Shown piece after piece: positions 1-7,236 of a stretch of DNA of 15,214 bases. The translations under genes were made by a program, and so were the position numbers. Position 1 is the first letter of the stretch. Each line of letters opens with the position of its first letter. Source of the stretch: an uncultured Sulfurovum sp. Its GTDB lineage: Bacteria > Campylobacterota > Campylobacteria > Campylobacterales > Sulfurovaceae. The stretch spans positions 1 through 15,214 of the forward strand of contig CAMZNQ010000225.1 in the NCBI GenBank assembly GCA_947313765.1. The letters run 5' to 3'. Under the pieces are notes generated by a model. It saw only the letters and a list, made by a program, of their open reading frames with translations, was not told where the DNA came from and did no database searches.

Positions 1-139
1 CCATATCACTCATACCAACTCTACCATGCTCTGCATCTTCTACGTCTTGGTCAAGTTTATTATGTTTTTCAACGATTCTACTAAAATGTCTATTATTCTG
101 CTTTAATTCTGTACTCTCATTTCTATATTCTGCTAACAT
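1..139 (-). CDS. YdcH/DUF465 family small protein, C-terminus cut by window edge
   Basis: The minus strand reads from ATG at 139-137 through 46 open codons to the window edge. The translation begins MLAEYRNESTELKQ and continues with a HFSRIVEKHNKLD stretch. This matches the YdcH/DUF465 pattern of an EYR start, then HF...(E)KHN.LD, which forms a short helical hairpin. Proteins of this family are usually about 70-80 residues, so roughly a third is missing. The start is supported by AAAGGAT about 8 bases upstream in the mRNA. The family is small, cytosolic and mostly alpha-helical, with no settled biochemical role. Family assignment is confident; function is unknown. A possible promoter lies at 196-208. 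Confidence 0.85.
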   Translation of the reverse strand, partial: MLAEYRNESTELKQNNRHFSRIVEKHNKLDQDVEDAEHGRVGMSDM

Positions 140-191
140 TATCTGTTTATCCTTTAATTTTTTTCTATATGATATGCTATCGGTATTTTAA

Positions 192-226
192 CTAATTGTA
201 GCTTATATCAACTAATCTACAATTAG
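192..226. repeat. Perfect 10-bp inverted repeat between two minus-strand genes
   Basis: CTAATTGTAG at 192-201 is exactly complementary to CTACAATTAG at 217-226, with a 15-nt loop. Read on plus, it is followed by a T-rich run (230-239), so it could act as a weak AT-only terminator in that direction. Read on minus, the left arm contains TACAAT (201-196) next to TATAAG, about 57 bases upstream of the YdcH start, so it may instead be that gene's -10 region. The sequence does not decide between these. Confidence 0.4.
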
Positions 227-321
227 GTATATTTTTTTTGATTGGAAGGAGTAACTACTTAGTTTTCATAGCGTTTATTACGATTTAGTCAATGAAAATT
301 TTTAGATGTTGTAGCTTATAT
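196..321. repeat. 13-bp direct repeat pair, 196-208 and 309-321
   Basis: TTGTAGCTTATAT occurs exactly at 196-208 and again at 309-321, 113 bp apart, on the same strand and in the same gene-free stretch (140-348). On minus it reads ATATAAGCTACAA, which holds a -10-like core. The two copies could be duplicated promoter elements, a protein-binding site, or the result of a small local duplication. I see no terminal inverted repeats between them that would mark a mobile element. Confidence 0.45.
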
Positions 322-322
322 T

Positions 323-345
323 CACCTCTTGAAAGAGGTGCTTTT
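323..345 (+). terminator. Hairpin with short T run, terminator-like
   Basis: CACCTCT at 323-329 pairs with AGAGGTG at 334-340 around a four-base TGAA loop, and CTTTT follows at 341-345. The U-tract is on the plus side, yet no plus-strand gene is visible to the left. In the minus direction the same hairpin lies just past the 349-552 gene stop and may end that transcript with a poor U-tract. It is the most GC-rich stem in this gap. Confidence 0.45.
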
Positions 346-348
346 ACA

Positions 349-552
349 CTAGGATTTCTTTAAAAGATCTATCTGCTCTAAAAATGGTTTAATATCCAAA
401 GATTTTTCAGAAAATTTCGCAATAAGTAGATCTAAACGACCATTCTCAGGTACCCATTCATCTAAATGTGAAAGTCCATACTCTTTTTCTGATTTTGTAA
501 GTCCACAATAATTTGGAATTTCAGTCTGAAGAATTTCTATTATATTTGTCAT
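349..552 (-). CDS. 67-residue hypothetical protein
   Basis: ATG at 552-550 opens a 67-codon frame with AAAGG eight bases upstream in the mRNA (TAACATAAAGGCTTAACTT before ATG), which supports it being translated. The protein is soluble in appearance, with no signal peptide or membrane segment, and is moderately acidic. It has a single Cys near residue 16 and an amphipathic C-terminal half ending LEQIDLLKKS. I do not recognise a family. It stands alone, with 210 bp to the YdcH gene downstream and 300 bp to the divergent bactofilin, so it is probably monocistronic. Its size and good ribosome binding site make it likely real, but its role is unknown. Confidence 0.6.
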   Translation of the reverse strand: MTNIIEILQTEIPNYCGLTKSEKEYGLSHLDEWVPENGRLDLLIAKFSEKSLDIKPFLEQIDLLKKS

Positions 553-852
553 AAGTTAAGCCTTTATGTTAATGTATTTGTTTAATTCTAGCGAATTAGT
601 GCTATATATAAAATATCTTTTTCAAGTTAGTATTTATATTTAAAATTATTTTTAAATATAAAACAACTCTTATAAACATTATATGTGTTTACTCTTTTCT
701 AATTCTTCCATATTAAAAGCAAAAAAAAATTATAAATTACTCTTTGAGATATTTTTTTTTGCTATTATTGGATAGAATACTTTATATAAAACTCTCTTAT
801 AGAGAGATAATTTATAAATTTTATAAAAAGCCTAATATTTAAAGGAGTATTT
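553..852. other. 300-bp gene-free divergent intergenic region
   Basis: No credible coding frame of its own is visible. It must hold promoters for the minus gene ending at 552 and the plus bactofilin at 853. Visible structure: a 6-bp-arm inverted repeat TAATTC-TAGC-GAATTA (583-598) just upstream of the minus gene; a second one, TAAACA/TGTTTA (673-678/686-691); A/T homopolymer runs at 721-729 and 752-760; and a stem-loop at 785-816. A possible plus-strand -10 is TAGAAT at 773-778, without a good -35. Confidence 0.5.
785..816 (+). promoter_or_regulatory. Stem-loop in the putative bactofilin leader
   Basis: TATAAA (785-790) pairs with TTTATA (811-816), and inside it CTCTCT (792-797) pairs exactly with AGAGAG (801-806) around a TAT loop. 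The structure ends 24 bases before the AAAGGAG ribosome binding site. If transcription starts near the TAGAAT box at 773-778, this hairpin forms in the 5' leader and could affect mRNA stability; if it starts later, the element is only DNA. No function is shown. Confidence 0.3.
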
Positions 853-1218
853 ATGGAACTATTCAATGATAATAAAAACAACTTAGAGAAGAAAAGCTCT
901 CCAACTTTTATATCAAAAGATATGGAGGTAACAGGAAACTTTAAAGGAGGAGGAGCTATGCAGGTAGATGGAACTCTACATGGAAATATCTCTGTAGATT
1001 CTGTTGTTATTAGTAAAAATGGCAAAGTAACAGGTAATATTGTAGCAATTAATACTCTTATATTAGGAAAAGTAGAGGGAGATATAACTGTTTCTAAAAA
1101 ATTGGATGTAGAGTCTACAGGATATATACATGGTAATATTATACTAAGTAGACTTGTCATAGCAGAAGGAGCTAAAATTATTGGTTCAATAAAAGAGAAT
1201 GAAGATATAAACTTTTAA
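853..1218 (+). CDS. Bactofilin family polymer-forming cytoskeletal protein
   Basis: ATG at 853 follows AAAGGAG (841-847) with a 5-base spacer, a strong start. The 121-residue product has a short disordered, charged N-terminus (about 25 residues), then a bactofilin (DUF583) core of regularly spaced short beta strands: GTLHGNI, SVVISKNGKVTGNI, LILGKVEGDI, LDVESTGYIHGNI, LVIAEGAKIIGSI. Each repeat has the small/hydrophobic pattern of a right-handed beta-helix. Bactofilins polymerise without nucleotide on the inner membrane face; in Campylobacterota relatives (CcmA of Helicobacter) they shape the cell together with peptidoglycan hydrolases. No M23 peptidase gene lies beside it here, so its partner is elsewhere. 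It is monocistronic and convergent with the 1269-1475 gene. Length is normal for a small bactofilin. Confidence 0.93.
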   Translation: MELFNDNKNNLEKKSSPTFISKDMEVTGNFKGGGAMQVDGTLHGNISVDSVVISKNGKVTGNIVAINTLILGKVEGDITVSKKLDVESTGYIHGNIILSRLVIAEGAKIIGSIKENEDINF

Positions 1219-1231
1219 AGATTAATATTGC

Positions 1232-1256
1232 TCAGAACATTGTTATTTTGTTCTGA
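1232..1256. terminator. Possible weak bidirectional terminator
   Basis: TCAGAACA (1232-1239) is exactly complementary to TGTTCTGA (1249-1256), with a 9-base T-rich loop. It sits in the 50-bp gap between the converging bactofilin and the 68-residue gene. Neither side has a clean U-tract (TTTGATT on plus), so termination strength is doubtful, but position and symmetry fit. Confidence 0.5.
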
Positions 1257-1268
1257 TTTGATTAACTC

Positions 1269-1475
1269 TTAAATATCCACCCCATCCCAAAACTCATCAA
1301 AGCTAAGATTTGTAGCATTTTGCTCCTTAGCTTTTAGTTTCTCTGCCTCTTCCCTAAAATAAGCCTCACGAGCTTCATCTAACATTGTGTTAATATCTTT
1401 ATTTAGTAAGTTAGCATAGAGTTTTAGACTCTCTAACTTATCACATTTAAGCTCTATTTTTATCATATCATCCAT
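1269..1475 (-). CDS. 68-residue antitoxin-like small protein
   Basis: The start ATG at 1475 lies 3 bases after the stop of the TRAP permease, with AGGA TAAATA ATG as ribosome binding site at the end of that gene, so it is the last cistron of the operon. A second ATG three codons in is an alternative start. The protein opens with a hydrophobic/charged strand (MIKIELKCDKL), then helices with many Glu/Lys, and ends NLSFDEFWDGVDI. The overall look, strand-helix-helix followed by an acidic tail with FWDG, resembles ribbon-helix-helix type II antitoxins found in Campylobacterota, but I cannot confirm this and no toxin gene is adjacent. It may be a free-standing regulator or an orphan antitoxin. Confidence 0.6.
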   Translation of the reverse strand: MDDMIKIELKCDKLESLKLYANLLNKDINTMLDEAREAYFREEAEKLKAKEQNATNLSFDEFWDGVDI

Positions 1476-1478
1476 TAT

Positions 1479-3329
1479 TTATCCTAATAAATATATTAAA
1501 TTAGGAAATAATACTATAATTAATAGTGCTAAAAGCTGTAAAGCGATAAAAGGTAAGACTCCTCTATATATCTGTCCAGTTGTTACCAAGTCTCCTGCTG
1601 AACCTTTTAGGTAAAATAGTGCAAAGCCAAATGGTGGTGTTAAAAAAGATGCTTGTAGATTTAGAGCAATTAAAATTGCAAACCAGATTGAGTCTATTCC
1701 AAAGGCGTGTGCAATAGGTACTAGTATTGGTACAACTACAAATGCTATCTCTATGAAATCTATAAAAAATCCCAATAAGAAGATAACTAACATTGAGATA
1801 AATATAAATGTCCATTTATCTCCCACTTCATCTCTAAAGAACTCCATAGCCATAACATCTCCACCAAGTTCATTAAAGACCAATGAAAAAGCTGTTGCAC
1901 CAATTAAAATCATAAATATCATAGATGTTAACTTAACTGACTCTAAGGAGGAGTATCTGAGTAGCTCAAAAGAGAATCGTCTTTTAAAGAGTGCCAATAT
2001 CAATGCTCCAATTACTCCAATACCAGCAGACTCTGTAGGTGATGCTATACCTGCAAAGATAGAGCCTAATACAGCAAAAATTAATAGTAGTGGTGGGGTT
2101 ATTACCTTTATTGCCTCTTTTGCTATCTTAGAGTATGGTTCATCATTTGGAATAGCAGGTGCTACATCTTTGTTAAAATATGAGTATATTAAAATATATA
2201 ATATATAGAGTAGAATGAGAAGTAGCCCTGGAACGACTGATGCTTTAAATAGGTCTCCTACACTCAAGTGCATCTGGTCACCTAGAACAATCAATACAAT
2301 AGATGGTGGGATAATCTGCCCTAAAGTTCCACTAGATGCTATTGCTCCTGTTGCTAACTCGGCAGAGTAGTTATGTTTTAACATTAAAGGTAGAGCAATT
2401 AGACTCATCATAACCACCGATGCACCTACAATACCTGTAGATGCGGCTAAAATTGCACCAACAACCACTACAGAGATAGCTAAACCACCTCTTATACCTC
2501 CAAAAAGTTTACCCATAGAGAGAAGTAAATCTTCTGCAACTTTAGATTTTTCTAAAATCAATCCCATCAATATAAATAGAGGAACAGACATAAGTGTGGT
2601 ATTTCCCATAATTCCATAGACACGATAAGGTAACATATTTAAGACATTTAACCCTAGCTCATCAGAGACAATAGCAAAAAATAGTGCTACCCCTGCAAAT
2701 ACAAATGCTACTTGAAATCCAGTTAATAGTAAAAATAGTGTTAAAGAGAACATCAACCATAAAGGATTTGTCCAAAAAGCTAAATCTAAAAGAGATATTG
2801 CTAAGAAAACTATTGTAGTTGAAAGTAGAATAAAAAAACTTCTCTTAGATTTCAATTTTGAATATGATTTAATAATTTCAGATACTGCTTGTAGTAGTAG
2901 TAAAATAAATGAGAGAAAGAGAATACCTTTGATAATAAATCTATATTCCAATCCCCCTGGGTCAGAAGAGACCTCATCTTGTAAAAAGCTCTGAATAGTC
3001 ATATCGAATGCACCATTTAAAAAAAATAGAGTAAAAGGAATAAGTAAAAATAGCATAGATAGTATTTGAATAATCTTTTTTGTATCTTCTGAATATTTTA
3101 CAAATAGAATATCTACTCTAACATGTTTATCATGTTTTAAGGCATAAGATAGACCAAAAAGAAAAATAGTATCAAAAATATGCCACTCAAACTCTTGTAG
3201 AGCAATAGAACCTTCGGAAAAAAGGTAACGCATTATGGCATCATAGCCTATTAGTAGAGCTAAAAACAGAGCTAAAACAGCTGTAATAGAGCCTATTCTT
3301 TTAGTTAAGGTGTCAATTAAGTAACTCAT
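1479..3329 (-). CDS. TRAP transporter permease, fused small (DctQ) and large (DctM) subunits
   Basis: The 616-residue protein begins with a four-helix DctQ-like region (about 1-160) carrying the HVRVDIL motif at 69-75, typical of the small subunit. It continues into a DctM region (about 165-616) with many membrane helices, the LTGFQVAFVFAGVALFF start (202-218), LMSVPLFILMG (247-256) and the conserved ASSGTLGQIIPPSI segment (331-344). TRAP permeases import organic acids using the sodium or proton gradient and need a periplasmic DctP-type binding protein. None is encoded in this window, so the substrate cannot be inferred. The gene starts 11 bp after the PBP-like gene and is followed after 3 bp by the 68-residue gene, which indicates co-transcription. 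The ribosome binding site is weak (GAGAG, about 9 bases upstream). Confidence 0.93.
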   Translation of the reverse strand: MSYLIDTLTKRIGSITAVLALFLALLIGYDAIMRYLFSEGSIALQEFEWHIFDTIFLFGLSYALKHDKHVRVDILFVKYSEDTKKIIQILSMLFLLIPFTLFFLNGAFDMTIQSFLQDEVSSDPGGLEYRFIIKGILFLSFILLLLQAVSEIIKSYSKLKSKRSFFILLSTTIVFLAISLLDLAFWTNPLWLMFSLTLFLLLTGFQVAFVFAGVALFFAIVSDELGLNVLNMLPYRVYGIMGNTTLMSVPLFILMGLILEKSKVAEDLLLSMGKLFGGIRGGLAISVVVVGAILAASTGIVGASVVMMSLIALPLMLKHNYSAELATGAIASSGTLGQIIPPSIVLIVLGDQMHLSVGDLFKASVVPGLLLILLYILYILIYSYFNKDVAPAIPNDEPYSKIAKEAIKVITPPLLLIFAVLGSIFAGIASPTESAGIGVIGALILALFKRRFSFELLRYSSLESVKLTSMIFMILIGATAFSLVFNELGGDVMAMEFFRDEVGDKWTFIFISMLVIFLLGFFIDFIEIAFVVVPILVPIAHAFGIDSIWFAILIALNLQASFLTPPFGFALFYLKGSAGDLVTTGQIYRGVLPFIALQLLALLIIVLFPNLIYLLG

Positions 3330-3340
3330 TATCTATACTC

Positions 3341-5617
3341 TCAATCTTTAAAAACTTGTTTCATATATTTAAATTTCATATCCAACTCATTATTGATAGA
3401 TTTAATCGTCTCTTCTAGTATATATCTTATATACTCTTTTGCTTTTGAAGTAGAAATCTTATTATCCTCCAAATAGATAGTAAAGCTATAGTATCTATTT
3501 GATTTTTTAAATAGACCAACCAACCAATGAGAACCATTTTTATGACTATCTTGTGCAAAGATAAATTTAACACTAAGATATCTTTTTAACCATTGAAGTC
3601 TACCGTAACCTTTGTATATTGTAGATTTAAATATGGTTTGAAGTCTAACTCTCTTATCTTTTGTAAAAAAGTTTTGAAAAGATGGTGTTACCTGTTCTGG
3701 AGACTCAAAAGAGAGAGTTTTTGATGATGGTTCAATACTATTTCCATTAATATTATGATATGTTAATGATTTTATTAACTTTGCTCCAAAAAATATATGG
3801 TTTGCATTATATAGTAGTTGACTAATCTTATGGATAGTTACCTGCATATCCAATGGGGTCATCTCTAGTTTTCCTGCACCTAAATCAACTCTTGGTTCAT
3901 TGTTCTCTAAAGAGATTAAGCCTAAGTTTTGATATAGTGCTTCAATCTTGTTCATATATATAGGCTCATATAGTATATTATCCCCTCGTCTATCTATCTC
4001 TCTTTTTTTTATAAACCCATCATAAGCAGGAAGCATTCTATCTGATGCAAAAACTCTTCTAGCATCAATCCAAGAGTTTGAGCTACATTTTTTTGAGCCA
4101 CTCTCCATTGGAATTTCATCTTTTGCATCTTTATTACAATATTTAGTGTAGAAGCTATCTCCTCTATCTACAAAAAGAAGAGTAGATAGTATCTTTCCAA
4201 GATTACCAATCTTTGGTGGAGTTTGATGAGTAATATTTTTTTGATAGAGTCTAATAATATTCCCATCTTGATTTGCTACAGAAATCCATAGATTAGATAT
4301 ATCTAAAGAGTCTATCTTCTCTTTTAGATAGTGATTAAAATAGAAGTTTTTATTTAATTCAAAATTGATAGTTGCCTTAGTAACCAATCTGCTCTGTGGA
4401 GAGATACTATACTCTCTAAATAGTTTATCTAGCTCTTGACGAATTACATCTTTTGAACTTTGTAAAAGAGTATCACTTCTTGTAGGTAGAGATGTAAATT
4501 GTTCTTGATTTCGTGATGTTATCTGCCCTACAACCTCCATAAGAGAGTCTGGAAAATAGGGAAGTTTTGGAAATGATAACTTTTCTATATCAGATACTAT
4601 CTTATAGTGCTTTTTAACTACCTTTGAGCTATTTACAATATCTATTGCACTCTTTTTAATAATATCCCAACTCTTTTTCTGCTCTTTTATTGATTGATTT
4701 AAATTGTATGGTCTATCATACATTGCAACAAGAATAGCCTCTTGTGCATTAGATAGTTCATCTACATCTTTTCCAAAAAAAATCTCAGCACAATCTTTAA
4801 ACCCATAACCTTTGCCGTTAACAATAAAAAAATATTTGTGAGACAATAGCCATGCTTTAAAATTTGCTCCATTATTGGCTTTTAACTCATGAAAAAATGT
4901 TTTTGCTAGTTTTAGACGCTCTATATTATTTGTGGAATGATTAAAAGGATACTTTTTAATAAAAATATTTATGAGTTGTTGAGTTAGTGTAGATGTTGGC
5001 TTTAAATCTAAATTATACTCTCTAATTAGATGGGTTACTATTCGTTTGCTCTCTGTTAATGGTGCTAGAATATCTATTCCATTATAGTATGAAGTGCTAC
5101 TTAATATTGCTTGATAGAATGATGTTACATTATTCTCAAAATTTAACTTTGGGTCATACTTCTCTTTAAGTAGAGACCAAAATAGAGTAGGTACACTATC
5201 TACAAATAGTGATGGGTTGTGGGTTGTACTTTGAGGATTTGAGATTGTTCCTGCAAATCTATCTTTTGAGTCACGAATATCAATAGCTGTATCATAATAG
5301 AGTTTCGGAAAAACTTTCTCATTAAAAAACTGATTATCTGGTTGACCATTTACAAAAGAGATATATATTGCAAAAAGTAATAACATAAATATTAGTGGTA
5401 TAAATATCAATTTTTGAATCAATATACTTTTTATAAAATTTAAAAATTTAACTATATCAGAGATAATAATAATTGAGTGAATCACAAAAATATTAAAAAT
5501 AATTGAAGTAGACTCTTTTATGCTCTGAAAATCATATTTTCTAATTGAGATATTCCACTTTACCTCTCTTAACATTGCTGATAATTTAAGTTTAATATTC
5601 CAAAAAAGTTCAACCAT
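3341..5617 (-). CDS. Class A PBP-like membrane protein with both active sites apparently lost
   Basis: The 758-residue protein has an N-terminal cytoplasmic part, hydrophobic segments (about 40-56 and 70-89), then a region recognisable as a glycosyltransferase-51 fold: TSTLTQQL at 208-215 matches the family's GGSTITQQL, and AEIFFGKDVDELSNAQEAILVAM (from 277) matches YFGK...LSLAEAALLAGL. A transpeptidase-like C-terminal half follows (NQDGNIIRLY from 449; LGAGKLEMTPLDM at 579-591). By eye alignment the catalytic residues are missing. The ED.xF.xHxGID motif reads ILSSTSYYNGID (171-182). The second GT glutamate position falls in ERLKLAKTFF, where Ala aligns. The SxxK nucleophile motif reads NLGK (472-475) and the KTGT position reads AQDS (688-691). 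It overlaps the upstream gene by 8 bp, so the two are coupled. It probably acts as a scaffold or regulator at the envelope rather than as an enzyme; this is inference. Confidence 0.75.
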   Translation of the reverse strand: MVELFWNIKLKLSAMLREVKWNISIRKYDFQSIKESTSIIFNIFVIHSIIIISDIVKFLNFIKSILIQKLIFIPLIFMLLLFAIYISFVNGQPDNQFFNEKVFPKLYYDTAIDIRDSKDRFAGTISNPQSTTHNPSLFVDSVPTLFWSLLKEKYDPKLNFENNVTSFYQAILSSTSYYNGIDILAPLTESKRIVTHLIREYNLDLKPTSTLTQQLINIFIKKYPFNHSTNNIERLKLAKTFFHELKANNGANFKAWLLSHKYFFIVNGKGYGFKDCAEIFFGKDVDELSNAQEAILVAMYDRPYNLNQSIKEQKKSWDIIKKSAIDIVNSSKVVKKHYKIVSDIEKLSFPKLPYFPDSLMEVVGQITSRNQEQFTSLPTRSDTLLQSSKDVIRQELDKLFREYSISPQSRLVTKATINFELNKNFYFNHYLKEKIDSLDISNLWISVANQDGNIIRLYQKNITHQTPPKIGNLGKILSTLLFVDRGDSFYTKYCNKDAKDEIPMESGSKKCSSNSWIDARRVFASDRMLPAYDGFIKKREIDRRGDNILYEPIYMNKIEALYQNLGLISLENNEPRVDLGAGKLEMTPLDMQVTIHKISQLLYNANHIFFGAKLIKSLTYHNINGNSIEPSSKTLSFESPEQVTPSFQNFFTKDKRVRLQTIFKSTIYKGYGRLQWLKRYLSVKFIFAQDSHKNGSHWLVGLFKKSNRYYSFTIYLEDNKISTSKAKEYIRYILEETIKSINNELDMKFKYMKQVFKD

Positions 5618-7097
5618 TACTATTCATCTCATCTATATATAATAAAAGTGCATTATACTTCTCTTTATCGACTTTATATACTGTAAAAGTAAATTTATCA
5701 AAGTTTTTTAACTTAGCTTGATGAAGAAATAGTAACTGATTATAATCCACATTATTACCAATTAAAGTAACCATCTTATCCATCTTAAATCTGGTTAAAA
5801 TTTCATCTATCTTATGATTTCTCTTCTCATTTGGAATAATCAAATGGTAGGAGAAGTGACTCTCAAATACAAAAGGTTTTAATACACGGCGAATGTTGTA
5901 ACGTATATAGTATCTAAGATTATCATCTGTGAAGAATCTAGCACGATATGGCTCTTTAGCTAAGATAGTAAAAAAGAAGATGAAAAAGTCTACCAAGAAG
6001 CCAAGTCCAATAGCTTTAATATCACTCTGCGTTACATCTGTTGGACTTGATACCTTATCTAATGCTACAACATGAGTACTTGTAAATGGTATTATGGCTA
6101 AGAGTACATTGATTGTTCTCTCTATGAGTTGCTGTTGGTCATTAGAGTTAAAAAAGGTTACACTTTTTAGTGGTTTGAGTGCATTTAAATTTTCATTAAT
6201 TGTATTTATCTTTAGACTTATCTCACTATCTGGACAGCTAATTATTCTACCTAAAGACTCCATATGCATTCTTTTAGAACCATTATGGTTAGCTAAAATC
6301 TTTGGAAGAAGTGAAATCTCTCCTCCTCGCAACATTCTATTTATCTTGGATATTCTACTATTTACCCTCTCTTCTAATTTATCTGTATTATCTGTTTTAG
6401 GATTAAACTCTAAAATCATCTTTTTGATAACTTTAATCTCTCCATCAATATTTATTTTCAACTCATCAAAAGCACTTACATGACTTTGAAATAGTTTACT
6501 CTCTGCCTCTCTTAATGCACTTCTAGGGCCAGGAGTTGGAATCTTTGTCTCATCACATGTTCCACCGTATGTACTCTCTTGAATAGATTGACTCATTGAG
6601 TAGTCACTCAACTTTTTTAAAGATTTATAGACAGACTCAAAACTACTCTGTGAGTCCTCTAAGCTACTCTTTACCTCTTCTAGTTGAAGAGTTACATTTC
6701 TTTGAGAAAATTCAGAGGCTGAAAATATCTTATAGTAAAAATTAAAACTAAAAAGCACACTAATAAATAGTGAAAGAAGATATGTAGTTAAAAGTAAAAA
6801 AGCCCTTAATATATGACGAGAGAAGAACTCTTGTAGGTATAGTTGAGATATTGAATAGACCAATGCTAACTGAATAACACCTACAACAGCAAAAAATAGT
6901 ATCTTTGTCAATAACATTCCATCAGAGACTAATGAGATAAATCCATAATAGGATGTACTAAAGGAGATTAAAGATAAAATTAATACAGCCTGATAGGTAA
7001 TATGTTGCCTAAAAAAATGTAAAATCTTCTTTATTGCAAGACTAAAGAGTTTGTAAAATGAGGGGTTATCTATGGCTTTTGATATTTTTTTATACAT
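5610..7097 (-). CDS. Four-helix membrane protein with long extracytoplasmic coiled coil, unknown family
   Basis: The 495-residue product has hydrophobic segments at about 35-55, 63-85 and 98-120, a long hydrophilic stretch (about 125-360) rich in Glu/Lys/Ser with coiled-coil character, a fourth segment at about 363-380, and a soluble C-terminal domain of about 115 residues. The hydrophilic stretch holds two cysteines (181 and 288), which could form a disulfide if it lies in the periplasm, and a PTPGPR turn near 187-192. The layout resembles DUF4407-like coiled-coil membrane proteins, but I cannot assign that family. The first ATG (7097) directly follows an in-frame TGA, so it is the earliest start; its ribosome binding site is poor, which may point to coupling with the small frame upstream. 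Its last codons overlap the PBP-like gene (ATGGTTGA). Confidence 0.8.
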   Translation of the reverse strand: MYKKISKAIDNPSFYKLFSLAIKKILHFFRQHITYQAVLILSLISFSTSYYGFISLVSDGMLLTKILFFAVVGVIQLALVYSISQLYLQEFFSRHILRAFLLLTTYLLSLFISVLFSFNFYYKIFSASEFSQRNVTLQLEEVKSSLEDSQSSFESVYKSLKKLSDYSMSQSIQESTYGGTCDETKIPTPGPRSALREAESKLFQSHVSAFDELKINIDGEIKVIKKMILEFNPKTDNTDKLEERVNSRISKINRMLRGGEISLLPKILANHNGSKRMHMESLGRIISCPDSEISLKINTINENLNALKPLKSVTFFNSNDQQQLIERTINVLLAIIPFTSTHVVALDKVSSPTDVTQSDIKAIGLGFLVDFFIFFFTILAKEPYRARFFTDDNLRYYIRYNIRRVLKPFVFESHFSYHLIIPNEKRNHKIDEILTRFKMDKMVTLIGNNVDYNQLLFLHQAKLKNFDKFTFTVYKVDKEKYNALLLYIDEMNSNG

Positions 7098-7105
7098 TCA
7101 TCAAC

Positions 7106-7174
7106 TTATGCTATTTTTTTTAATTTATTCATGTTCGAATAATAGTATTTTAAAGATTTACTTTTACTTATCAT
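7106..7174 (-). CDS. Possible 22-residue leader peptide upstream of the membrane-protein operon
   Basis: ATG at 7174-7172 opens a 22-codon frame (MISKSKSLKYYYSN then MNKLKKIA) ending in TAA at 7108-7106, only 8 bases before the ATG of the 495-residue gene. GAGGG lies just upstream of its start, a better ribosome binding site than that of the large gene, so translational coupling is plausible. The same GGGATAAT could instead be a -10 box, in which case the frame would lie within the untranslated leader. This is too short to be sure. Confidence 0.3.
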   Translation of the reverse strand: MISKSKSLKYYYSNMNKLKKIA

Positions 7175-7236
7175 TATCCCTCTAAATTAAGGAATTTAAT
7201 AATAAAATAACTTTACTCAAAAAAAAGGTAAAAACT

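Noticed and set aside
209..308. Small mobile element flanked by the 13-bp direct repeats
   Set aside because: There are no terminal inverted repeats and no coding frame; a 13-bp duplication alone is not enough.
765..1160. Open frame on minus across the bactofilin gene
   Set aside because: It is antisense to a clearly recognised bactofilin with a strong ribosome binding site, and its translation looks like a reading shadow.
1753..2208. 151-codon plus-strand frame inside the TRAP gene
   Set aside because: It is antisense to conserved DctM sequence; the low-complexity composition is what the opposite strand of a hydrophobic gene gives.
4003..4010. Run of eight T within the PBP-like gene as a phase-variable tract
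   Set aside because: Runs of this length are expected by chance at this AT content, and the frame is intact on both sides.
6094..6483. 129-codon plus-strand frame inside the 495-residue gene
   Set aside because: It is antisense to a coupled operon gene and has no convincing ribosome binding site or promoter.
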